NCBI GenBank assembly: GCA_037974335.1
Contig: CM075760.1
Span: forward strand, 20,912,291 to 20,976,290
Reading direction: 5' to 3'
Source: Prionace glauca
Taxonomy: Eukaryota > Chordata > Chondrichthyes > Carcharhiniformes > Carcharhinidae
DNA length: 64,000 bases
This document shows, in pieces, positions 30,541 to 40,249 of this stretch. Under the pieces are notes generated by a model. It did not search any database, had not been told where the DNA came from, and saw only the letters and a program-made list of their open reading frames with translations. How positions within the stretch are numbered: position 1 is the first letter of the stretch; the number at the start of each line of letters is the position of its first letter. The translations under genes and the position numbers were made by a program.

Positions 30541-32137
30541 AACATAGAACATTACAGCGCAGAACAGGCCCTTCGGCCCACGATAATGCGCCGACCAGTT
30601 ACAAAAACAATGGCCCACTAGCCTATACCAATCACTTTTCATCCATAAACCTATCTACAGATCTCTTAAACGCCCCCAAACTAGGAGCATTTACAACTGC
30701 AGCAGGCAGGGCATTCCAATCCCTCACCACCCGCTGGGTAAAGAACCTACCCCTGACATACGTCTTGTAGCTACCCCCCCTTAATTTAAAGCCATGCCCC
30801 CTCGTGCTAGCTTTCTCCATCCGAGGAAAAAGGCTATCACTATCCACCCTATCTAAACCTCTAATCATCTTATATGTTTCAATAAGATCCCCCCTTAGCC
30901 GCCTTCTTTCCAGCGAAAACAACCCCAAATCCCTCAGTCTCTCCTCATAGGATCTCCCCACCATACCAGGCAAGATCCTAGTAAACTTCCTCTGCACCCT
31001 CTCCAAAGCCTCCACATCCTTCCTGTAATGTGGGGACCAGAACTGCACACAGTACTCCAAGTGCAGCCGTACCAGAGTAGTGTACAGTTGTAACATGACG
31101 CTGCGACTCTTAAATTCAATCCCCCTACCAATAAACGCCAAGACACCGTACGCCTTCTTAACAACCTTATCTACTTGATTCCCAACTTTCAGGGATCTAT
31201 GTACACATACACCTAGATCCCTCTGTTCATCCACACTATTCAAAGTCCTCCCGTTAGCCCGATACTCGACACATCTGTTGCTCCTACCGAAGTGAATTAC
31301 CTCACACTTCTCCGCATTAAATTCCATCCGCCACCTCTCGGCCCAGCTCTGCAACGTATCTAAGTCTCCCTGCAGACTATGACACCCTTGTTCACAATCT
31401 ACCACACCTCCTACTTTGGTGTCATCAGCAAATTTACTAATCCACCCAACTATACCCTCATCCAGATCATTAATAAAGATTACAAACAGCAGTGGCCCCA
31501 AAACAGGTCCCTGAGGCACACCACTCGTAACCGAACTCCATGATGAATATTTACCATCAACCACCACCCTCTGTCTCCTATCTGACAGCAAATTTCTGAT
31601 CCAATTTCCTAGTTTACCCACAATCTCATACATCTGCATTTTCTGCAGAATCCTACTATGGTGAACCTTATCGAACGCCTTACTAAAATCCATATATACC
31701 ACATCAACTGCCTTGCCCCCATCCACCTCTTTGGTCACCTTATCAAAAAACTCAATAAGATTAGTAAGGCACGACCTACCGGCTACAAAACCATGCTGAC
31801 TATTTCTAATCAATTTATTACACTCCAAATAACTATAAATCCTATCCCTAATAATTTTTTCTAAAACCTTGCCCAGAACAGAAGTAAGACTCACCGGTCT
31901 ATAAATCCCGGCAAAGTCTCTGTTCCCCTTCTTAAACATTGGGACAACATTCGCTATCCTCCAATCCTCCGGGACTACACCAGAGACCAATGACGACCTG
32001 AAGATCAGAGCCAGAGGCTCTGCAATCACCTCTCTAGCCTCCCAGAGAATCCTAGGGCAGATCCCATCCGGACCAGGGGACTTATCTATTTTCAACCCCT
32101 CAAGAATATCCAGCACATCCCCCTTATCAACCGTTCC
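30541..32137 (-). mobile_element. LINE A, 5'-truncated, with intact reverse transcriptase frame
   Basis: On the minus strand a frame of 523 codons (30632-32203; its first residues come from neighbouring DNA) holds the whole reverse transcriptase: DKSPGPDGICPRIL, QHGFVAGRSCLTNLIEFF, VYMDFSKAFDKVHHSR, SGVPQGPVLGPLLF, FADDTKVGG, then the C-terminal block ending MDEK before a stop. The catalytic FADD is present. ORF1 and the endonuclease are missing. The 3' end at 30541-30560 is reversed aacatagaacattacagcgc. Confidence 0.87.
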
Positions 32138-33047
32138 TATTTGGAAGTAAGTGGACGTATTAGTGAGAGGCAACATGGTTTTGTGAAGGGGAGATCGTGA
32201 CACACTAACTTGATCGAGTGTTTTTGAGGAAGATGATTAACGAGGAGAAGGTAGTGGATGTTATCTACATGGACTTCAGTAAGGTCTTTGACAAGGTCCC
32301 TCTTAGCAGACTAAAGCAGAACATGAAATCACTGGGATTAGAGGTGAGCTGGCAAGTTCGATACCAAACTGGCTTGGTCAAAGAAGACAGAGTGTAGCAG
32401 TGGGAGGTTGTCTTTTTCTGAATGATGGTTATGACAAGTGGCACACCTCAGGGATCAGAGCTGAGAACTTTGCTCTTTGCAACATTGTGTATGACACAAC
32501 GGTTGCAAGTTTGTGGATGATACAAAAGTTGATGGATTTGCAGATAGTGGTGAGGACCATAAGAGGATGCAGCAAGGTATGGATCGATTGGAGACTTGGG
32601 CGGAGAGGTGGAAAAACGTAATTTGACCTCACTGGAATGGCAGAGGTTGAGAGGTGAACTGATAGAAGTCTACACGATTGTGAGAGGGGTAGACAGAGTG
32701 GGTAGTCAGAAGCTTTTTTTTTTCCCCGAGTGGAAGAGTCATTTACTCGGTGGCACAAGTTCAAGGTGCGACGGTCAAGAGATTATAGGAGATTACGAGG
32801 CAGATTTTTTTTTCTACAAAAATGGTGGTGGGTGCCTGTAACTCATTGCCGGGGGAAGTTGTGGAAGCCGATATGGTAGTGACTTTTAAGAGGCGTCTTG
32901 ACAAGTACATGAATAGGATGGGAACGGAGGAATATGGACCCTGGAAGGGCAAAGATTTTAGTTCAGTTGACGCAGCATGGTCTGTTCAGTCTTCGCGGGC
33001 CAAACGGGCCTGTTTCTGTGCTGTAATTTTCTTTGTTCTTATCTAAA
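32138..33047 (+). mobile_element. LINE (family G), decayed 3' half
   Basis: Reverse transcriptase scraps on the plus strand: ERQHGFVKGRS-like at about 32165, VIYMDFSKVFDKVPLSRL at about 32260-32310, then a C-terminal region and a 3' end gcctgtttctgtgctgtaat with a ttctttgttctta tail. Many frame changes. It joins the 5' end of the reversed LINE A without a gap. Confidence 0.7.
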
Positions 33048-33324
33048 GCCTGAAAAAAAATGATGAATGATTTTAGCGTTTAATGAATCAAGTCACAAAG
33101 TTATTGGAGGCGATGAATGGCAAAAAGTTCAATGATGTATATTATCCTTACGGTAATATTTACGGGCATATCCTGATATAATATAAATGGGTTTATGTTA
33201 ATGCTAAAGTAAATTATCTCGAAACCAATAATATGTGTGCATTGAGAGGCGCGTTCAGGTCTCCACACTTAAACCTTTACATTGATCTTAAAAGAAAACA
33301 TACACTATGATCATTCCAATGCGG
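33048..33324. other. Unassigned AT-rich sequence
   Basis: No feature was recognised upstream of the plus-strand receptor. Confidence 0.4.
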
Positions 33325-33395
33325 GTAGGATGGTCTGTCGAAGACTCGGTGCAGACTCAATGGGCCATATGGCCTCCTTCTGCACTGTCATGTCT
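33325..33395 (+). repeat. SINE (second subtype) 3' tail
   Basis: Carries cggtgcagactcaatgggcc followed by atatggcctccttctgcact, the tail of the SINE at 2510-2815. Confidence 0.6.
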
Positions 33396-33699
33396 GCCTC
33401 TCCATTATTTCCAACTTCCCATACTTCCCTGAACCTCAACACTCCATCTAGGCTGTAAATTCTCTTCTTTGCGTGTAAAAAGTGTTGGATTGAACAGGGT
33501 GAGGTGAAGCTGTTTGTTTAGTGACTGTAATTGATGTGAGTCTCCATGGATCTGATTGGTGTGCCTGGAGGGATTTCCCCCTTCGAATAATAAGGGATTC
33601 CGTTCAATGTGTTGTCCCATTGAGTCAGCGGGAGCGACAACTCCAACACTAACAGCGATCAGCGGCTGTGGAGAGAGAGGGAGCGAGAGGAGAGATCAG

Positions 33700-33825
33700 A
33701 ATCTGGGAGCAATGGCCCAGAATGTTCCAACAGTGGATCAGAATCTGGGGACAATGACCCAGAGTATTCCAACAATTGATCGGAATCTGGGAACAATGGA
33801 TTGGAAGTTTCCAACCATGCAAGAC
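33700..33825 (+). repeat. Three 42-bp tandem units inside receptor exon 1
   Basis: Units begin gaatctgggagcaatggccc, gaatctggggacaatgaccc and gaatctgggaacaatggatt, spaced 42 bp. In frame they give a 14-residue repeat (NLGTMTQSIPTIDR type). The length is a multiple of three, so the frame is kept. Confidence 0.85.
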
Positions 33826-33955
33826 GGTTTATCCTATTGGATTTATTTGTTTACCTTAGATAATTGGATGATGCCATTCGGTGTTCGGATTGAAAGTCTA
33901 CTGAAGGCGATTCAGTACGTTTACTATCCCATCTTGGCGATTATTGGAGTTCCGG
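33712..33955 (+). CDS. GPR139-like receptor gene 2, exon 1
   Basis: Encodes the extracellular N-terminus and the first half of TM1, ending YYPILAIIGVP at a phase-1 donor (ccgg, then gtaagt). Joining to 35928 gives IIGVPVNIITIV. The ATG at 33712 lies in the first of three 42-bp repeats, so the N-terminus is partly built of a 14-residue repeat. The frame is open upstream to an ATG at 33556, and a later ATG at 33817 (MQDGLSYWIY) is closer to the usual length before TM1. The start is therefore uncertain. With the chosen start the protein is about 383 residues. The intron (about 1.97 kb) is much shorter than that of gene 1 because it lacks the LINE B and Penelope-like insertions. Confidence 0.82.
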
Positions 33956-34447
33956 GTAAGTCCCTGTCTGGAATTGTACCAGTCCGACTGCCACTGGAAT
34001 CGGAGCAGGCAGGGGTCAGAGCATGGGAAGGTCTCTTGAACACGGGTAGGATTTTGCAGTTTTCGGAAAAGTGAGGCTGTGAAGTTCTGTCCCCAGTTCC
34101 TAATTCTAGAAAGGCTGTTTAACTGTATTGATTTCCTTGTCATTTACTGTACTGGGTTTGCTGCTCTTGTTGTTCCTGTTGAATCCCTACATCCAGTTAT
34201 TAATTCTTTCAGCCGCTGACAATTGTCTCAGGGCCTATGGGCTAGGGTGTCTTCTGTGTGTTGTGACTATCCATAGACATGTGACCTAACACTAATCCTT
34301 TGTGAGAAAAATATAAAGCAGAATGGTTTTTTACCATCTACATGTAACGCCAGCTCACTGCCAATTGCCCACCCAGTCACCACGCTGCAGAATGCATTTT
34401 ATTGATCATGTTTGCACAGCAGGATCTCAAGAGAAAACATGTTTCGT

Positions 34448-34748
34448 ATTGAAATTCATTCATCAATGTCACAAGTATGCAAACATTAACACTGCAATGA
34501 AGTTGCTATAAAAATCCCCGAGTTGCCACGCTCCGGCGCCTGTTCAGGTACACTGAGGGAGTATTTAGCCCGGCCAATGCATCAAACCATCACAACTTTC
34601 AGATTTTTGGGGGAAACCGGAGCACCTGGAGGAAACCCACACAGACACAGTGAGAACGAGTAGACTCTGCACACTCAGTAACCAAGCCTGAAATTGAACC
34701 AGGGAGCCTAGTGCTATGAGGCAACAACACTGTCCCCTGCACCACCAC
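34448..34748 (-). repeat. SINE (HE1-like) near full length, in receptor gene 2 intron
   Basis: Reversed copy with a 3' end (ttcattgcagtgttaatgtt), body (ggtttcccccaaaaatctg) and tRNA-like head (tgcaggggacagtgttgttg). The B box is degenerate. Confidence 0.75.
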
Positions 34749-34926
34749 AAACTTTCCTGGAGTCACAGAAACACTAACATACATGTATTAATAGAAACAT
34801 TTACTGATAGAAGCAATCAGATTTAGACACTTACTCCCACTCACACACAAATTCAGAAGCCAAAATTGTTGTAAGCCTCCGGAATAACACACACTTAGGA
34901 GCACTCATCAGGTACTCTGGTGCTCA

Positions 34927-34986
34927 CACACACACACACAGACACACACACACACACAGACACACACACACACAGACACATGCATA
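34927..34986 (+). repeat. CA microsatellite
   Basis: Interrupted (ca)n with periodic cagaca variants. Confidence 0.95.
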
Positions 34987-35338
34987 GGAATAATGGTGTT
35001 AATGGCTGAGCTGTCGTTGATAAACATGAGTCGGCGTTACAGGGTTGACTGTAATGTCAGAGAGATGGGATTTTGGACCGGTTGTGGATGTAGTGAACTG
35101 TAGTGGATCCAGGAAATCTGGGAAGCCGGAACTGATTCATGCCATGACTAACTTTTTCATGCATTTCATAATATTGGATGTCGGAGTCACAGGATGAGAG
35201 TCATTAGGCAGCTTGCTTGGCTTTTCCTTTGCTACTGGCCTTTGTTTGAGTTTTTACCTGGTGCATATATTGACAACATTCCTGCCATGAGAGGACTCAT
35301 GGAGATGTAAATCTAATAGAGATTCTGTGCTTCAGGGC

Positions 35339-35460
35339 ATCAGGATCTCCCTCTGCCAACTGTTAGTATTGTCCAGAGGAAAGGGTCAAACCAACACTGT
35401 TTGGTACCAGCTCTGTTGCGGGAGTTGTCAGTGAGCTGTCTGAGAGACAACAGATTACCA
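35339..35460. other. Intron block conserved with receptor gene 1
   Basis: Inverted match to 19251-19400 (gaggaaagggtcaaaccaac, tttggtaccagctctgttgc). It is non-coding in both genes. Confidence 0.7.
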
Positions 35461-35628
35461 CCTACAGGACTCCACTCCGCATCTTCTGTTAGGGGTTACT
35501 GCCTCATCCTTCATACCCTTCAAATCCTTCACTGGCAGAGGGGATATTTACCTGTAGCTGAGTAAGGGATAATGTTGAGGACTCCCTGGAAAGCTCTCGC
35601 CCAAATGTTAACTTTGTGTCACTACCAA

Positions 35629-35805
35629 GGAGCAGTACAGTGGCATAGTGGTTAGTACTGCTGACTCACAGCATCAGAAACCTGGGTTCAGTTCCAGTTT
35701 TGGGTCATTGTCTGTGTTGAGTTTATACATTCTCTCTGTGTCTGTACAGGTTTACTCCAGATGCTCTACTTTCCTCTCACACTCCGAAAGACATGCTGGC
35801 TTAAA
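35629..35805 (+). repeat. SINE (HE1-like) 5' part, in receptor gene 2 intron
   Basis: Head gcatagtggttagtactgct, B-box-like cctgggttcagttccag, body to ctttcctctcacactccg. It lies about 120 bp upstream of the exon 2 acceptor. Confidence 0.72.
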
Positions 35806-35927
35806 AATATATATTCCAATTGTTGTGTTTTTGTACTTTTTTAAAAATTTTAACCCAGCATAAGTCTAAATGGCAATTCCTTCCATTGAATCATATCTAA
35901 TTTTATTCTGTATTTCCTTCCTGACAG

Positions 35928-36835
35928 TGAACATAATCACAATTGTGACACTGACGAGCAGAAACTGTGGTCTGTCCAAATGTGTCACTCGTTACCTGGT
36001 GGCCATGTCAGTGGGGGATCTGCTGGTCATTATCTTTGACCTGATAATGAGACACATTCCCATTGTTTATCAGGAACACTTCTATTTTGTGCGCTCTCTT
36101 CCCGTGTGTAATATCCACGCCGTCCTGCTTTATGCTGCCACTGACTGTTCTGTCTGGTTCACCGTCACTTTCACCTTTGATCGATTTGTGGCCATTTGTT
36201 GTCCGAAGCTGAGAAGTAAATATTGCACTGAGAAATCGGCGGCTGTGGTTCTGGGAACAGTGACAGTGCTGAGCTGTTTAAAGAACATTATCTGGTATTT
36301 TATGTTATTAAATACATATTGGGTGCGGAACCTCCCCTGGTTTTGTGAGTTCACAACAATTGTTATGTACTCTCTGGTCTGGGGAACAATCGAGTTCCTC
36401 CATTACATTCTAAACCCGTGTGCCCCATTCGCCCTGATTCTGCTGCTGAATGCTCTCACCGTCAGACACATTTTAGTGAGCAGCAGAGCCCGCAGGAGAC
36501 TCCGGGCTCACAGCAGCGGTGAGAATCCAAAAGACCCAGAGTTGGAGAGTCGAAGGAAATCCATCATTTTCCTATTTGTTATCTCAGCCAATTTCATTAT
36601 CTTATGGTCAATATTCATGGTTTATTCAGCATGGAATCGCATGTATGATTTGGGGTTTAAAATTAGAATAGAATTTTATGTTATGGAATTGGGCTTCATG
36701 CTGCAACTCACAAGTTGCTGTACAAATACTGCTATTTACGCTGTGACACAAACTCAGTTCAGGCAGCAGCTAAAAAATGTACTGAAATATCCCCTTACTG
36801 CAATTTTCCACTCAATACAGCCTGAGAGGAAATGA
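35928..36835 (+). CDS. GPR139-like receptor gene 2, exon 2 (most of the 7TM core)
   Basis: Class A receptor core beginning after acceptor ctgacag. In order: VNIITIVTLTSR (TM1 end), NCGLSKCVTRYLVAMSVGD (loop and TM2), PVCNIHAVLLYAATD with the TM3 Cys that usually pairs with loop 2, DRF at residues 166-168, TM4 (VVLGTVTVLSCLKNIIWYF), TM5, basic loop SSRARRRLRAHSSG, TM6 (IIFLFVISANFIILW), TM7 (FMLQLTSCCTNTAIYAVTQT) and a short tail with a basic end (QPERK). No breaks were seen. It is very similar to exon 2 of gene 1 but not identical, with more differences in the extracellular parts (for example the loop before TM3 and loop 2). The ligand is unknown. The mirrored flank supports an inverted tandem duplication. 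Confidence 0.92.
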
Positions 36836-36879
36836 CAACAACAAGACCTCTGAATCTTCCTATTGGGCATTCAAACTGT

Positions 36880-37650
36880 AAATCACCAAACAGCCTCACA
36901 GAGATAGAAAGACTGACAGATAGATAGAGAGGACAATGTTAGCAACAGTGAGATTATTAGACAGAGAGTGGCAAAGAGAGGGAAAGGCACGAAGACTTGG
37001 AGAGCAAAGAATTTCAAAGAGTTTCTAACAGGTACAGGAAACAATGAGATAGAAGAGAGACAAAGACAGAGTCTCACAGAATGTGAAAGACAGAAATAGT
37101 GAGGAAAATGGCGAGAGAGATAAACAGGGAATGAGAAAGACAGAAATAATGAGGAAAATGGCAAGAGAGATATACAGGGAATGAGAAAGGGAGATAGAGG
37201 AAGACAGATTGGAGTTTGTAATACGAGAGGGAGAGGGAGACAAGGGGGTGGGGGAACGGGAGGTAAAAAGTGATGCAGAAGGAAATAGTCAGAGACAGAT
37301 AGAAACAGAGATATCGAGACACAGAGTAGGAGTGAATGGGAAAGAGTGGGACTGAAAAAGCACAATGGACAAAGCAAGAGCAAAAGTCAGAGTGAGGTGG
37401 GTGGGGGGTGGGGCAGAGAGACAAATAAATTAAAGAGGGACAGGGAGTGGGAGTAGGAGAGTGACACTGAGGGGGAGTGGCAGGAGAGACAGAGGGAGAG
37501 TGGGGGAGAAGCAGAGAGACAGCAAAAGACAAAGTGAAACATCGAGAGAGACAGAGGCACAGAGAGACATAGAGAAAGAATGATAGAGAGAGAGCCACAA
37601 GAAACATAGAAAAAGGTAGAGAGATATATCTAAGGACTTCAACGGTAACC
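36880..37650. repeat. Purine-rich flank of receptor gene 2
   Basis: GA-rich low-complexity sequence (gagagacagagg types), with an internal direct duplication (atgagaaagacagaaat and gaggaaaatggc, about 37080-37180). It mirrors the CT-rich 14575-15200 beyond gene 1. Open frames on the minus strand are Ser/Leu/Phe-rich artefacts. Confidence 0.75.
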
Positions 37651-37765
37651 ATCAGGTGGAGCTTTGGAATATGAGCTCCCTGATTGAGGCAGTTAATGCT
37701 GTCCAATCTGGGAGCCCGGCAGACATGCATAGTATGGTGTGTCTGGGTTACCGGAATTCAGGATG

Positions 37766-37973
37766 TGTACACTCAGGTGTGGATGTGATGGACTGTAGGT
37801 TTTATCACTTGAGTATTAATGCAACAACTCAGCTAATGTTCTGGGCACATGGATTCCGATCACGTCACCGCAGATGGTGGAACTTAAGTAAATATATCTG
37901 GAGTTTAGAATTCATTAGTGACCATAAAAACATTGTCCATTTTCAGAAAGACCCATCTGGTTTATTAATGTCA
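37766..37973 (+). repeat. Old SINE, third type, truncated by a Penelope-like element
   Basis: Head with ggttttatcacttgagtatt, middle cgcagatggtggaacttaag, end accataaaaacattgtccat. It sits at the position equivalent to 14138-14402 next to gene 1. The 3' end is cut by the following Penelope-like element. Confidence 0.65.
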
Positions 37974-39172
37974 TGATGTGGATATGCTGGCGCTGGACTG
38001 GGGTAGACACAGTAAAAAGTCTGACAACACCAGGTTTAAGTCCAATCGATTTATGTGATAGTAAATTCACTAGCTTTCGAGGTTACCCTCTTCATAAGAA
38101 CATAAGAACATAAGAAATAGGAGCAGGAGTAGGCCATCTGGCCCTTCGAGCCTGCCCCGCCATTCAATAAGATCATGGCTGATCTGTCGTGGCTCAGTTC
38201 CACCTTCCCGCCCTCTCCCCATAACCCTTAATCCCTTCTCTTATCAAAAACCCATCAACCCGTTTCTTAAAAATATTTAGCGAGGCAGCCTCCACCACTT
38301 CAACGGGCAGAGAATTCCAGAGATTCACCACCCTTTGAGTGAAGAAGTTCCTCCTCAACTCTGTTCTAAACCGCCCCCCCTTTATCTTGAGGCTGTGCCC
38401 CCTAGTCCTACTGTCTTTTTTGAGCGGGAACAGTCTCTCCACCTCTATCCTATCCATCCCATTCATCATCTTATACGTCTCAATGAGATCTCCCCTCATT
38501 CTTCTAAACTCTAACGAGTACAAGCCTAGTTTATTCAGCCTCTCCTCATAGCTCAATCCCCTCAACTCCGGTATCAGCCGAGTAAACCTCCTCTGCACTC
38601 CCTCCAGGGCCAAAACATCCTTGCGCAGGTGCGGCACCCAAAACTGCACACAGTACTCCAGCTGCGGCCTCACCAATGCCCTGTACAGCTGCAGCAAGAC
38701 CTCCCTACTTTTATATTCAATCCCCTTCGCTATGAAGGCCAGCATCCCATTCGCCTTCCTGACCACCTGCTGCACCTGCAAGCTGGGTTTTTGCGACTCA
38801 TGCACAAGGACCCCGAGGTCCCTCTGCACCGTCGCCTGCTGCAGTTTTTCGCCCCGTAAGTAATAGTCCTTCCTACCATTCCTCCTACCAAAGTGGACCA
38901 CCTCACACTTGCCAACATTAAATTCCATTTGCCATTTCCTGGCCCATTCGCCCAGCCTATCTAGATCCTTCTGCAGACTCTCCACACCCTCCGCACAATT
39001 TGCCTTTCCCCCAATCTTGGTGTCATCAGCAAATTTCGACACCCTGCACTCGGTTCCCTCCTCCAGATCATCTATATAAATGGTAAATAGCTGAGGCCCC
39101 AGCACCGACCCCTGGGGCACCAGAACTCTCCATTCACCTGACGAAGAGGGTAACCTCGAAAGCTAGTGAAAC
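37974..39172 (+). mobile_element. Penelope-like element ends flanking a nested LINE B
   Basis: The left part (37974-38092) has catgatgtggatatgctggc, acacagtaaaaagtctgaca and agctttcgaggttaccctct. The right part (39121-39172) is the inverted relative (attcacctgacgaagagggt, aacctcgaaagctagtg). LINE B lies between them. No nuclease or polymerase coding remains; it is a broken terminal remnant. Confidence 0.75.
38093..39120 (-). mobile_element. LINE B, 5'-truncated, intact C-terminal frame
   Basis: The minus strand carries 308 codons open from MPQGSVLGPQLFTIYIDDLE through FADDTKIGG to GYGERAGRWN. The 3' end is reversed acataagaacataagaaata. It is very close to 43162-44609. It lacks the N-terminal half of the reverse transcriptase and everything upstream. 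Confidence 0.87.
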
Positions 39173-40094
39173 TCTGCATTGCAACAAATTGAACAGAATT
39201 TGACACGTTAGGACAGTGCCCATATTCCCCATCATCCAAAGGTCTGGCAGAAAGTGCGGCCCAAACAGTAAAAAGAGGTTCAAAAAACTATCCCACGGCC
39301 TCCTTTGACACCAACCTATCCAGATTGCTCTTCAATTACAGGACAACATCCCCCCAATCACCACTCCCCTCCCCTCTTCAACAAATGGAATAGCACAAGC
39401 AGAGTTGCACATGATCACTCTTCCCAAAGTCTAATTTTCCGAGGGGGGAAGCTGACACCCAGAGCCGTTTCCATCAACTGGGACAAGCTGTTAAAGGCAG
39501 TTGTTAGGCTGTTAGTTAAGAATCATGGCAATGGATAGGCTGGTTATGATACACGTTCAGGTCAGGAACAGGGCCAGATTCCTATCAAGTCCACTTGGGA
39601 GATACCATCCTATGGGAATGTTTCAAACATCTATAATCCGTGAAACACCAAGACATGCAGGGAAAATCAATTCCCTCGGCGGTTACTCAGACCGAGAGGG
39701 GGAGGGGTGTCATAACTTAAAATTGATTCATGAGTTGGGCATGACCAAGTATGAACTTCGGAATGAGGCCTGTGAAATCTGCCTATTGAGGGATCTCCAC
39801 AGACTGTAAGTTGCAGAGAGTGAAACGCTGAGAGTTGGGGAAAGTGTGGGAGTTTAGGGAAGTGGGTGGAGAGGTGTTGCTGTGTCTTGTGTCCCTTACT
39901 ACCCCGTCCATACTGCCATTTCCAGTTGGGTAGGTGTCTATCAGGTATTATAGTTCAGAAAGTGACTTGGAACCAACAGAAGCAGCTGATTCGTGAGTAC
40001 GTTCTTGGAAGGAAAACTGAGGAAATTTTCTGATTCGCTCCTACTGATGTCATAACTTCAGGACGGATTCCTCCAGTTGTTAATGTTCTAGGTA
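39173..40094. other. Mostly unassigned sequence
   Basis: About 39205-39262 matches 9006-9060 inverted. The rest has no recognised gene; short frames do not resemble known domains. Confidence 0.4.
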
Positions 40095-40240
40095 AGAATC
40101 CGCTCAGTGCAGCTGATGGAATTTGAATTAAATAAAAATTGTCTGGAAATAAAAATCTACTGATGACCATAAAACCATATTTGATTGTCGAAAGGACCAA
40201 TTTCTTTCACTGATGTCCTTTAGGGAAGGAAATCTACCAG
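40095..40240 (+). repeat. SINE (third type) 3' part
   Basis: Phrases gatggaatttgaattaaata, gatgaccataaaaccatatt and tcctttagggaaggaaatct mark the 3' end of this old SINE type. Confidence 0.65.
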
Positions 40241-40249
40241 GGAGAGGGG

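Noticed and set aside
36883-37730. Multi-membrane-like hydrophobic frame on the minus strand at 36.9-37.7 kb
   Set aside because: Ser/Leu/Phe repeats come from the purine-rich flank read backwards. The equivalent frame at 14.8-15.3 kb is likewise low complexity.
39305-39809. Two adjacent frames of 77 and 94 codons as a possible small gene
   Set aside because: No domain, no homologous copy in the window, and no splice support.
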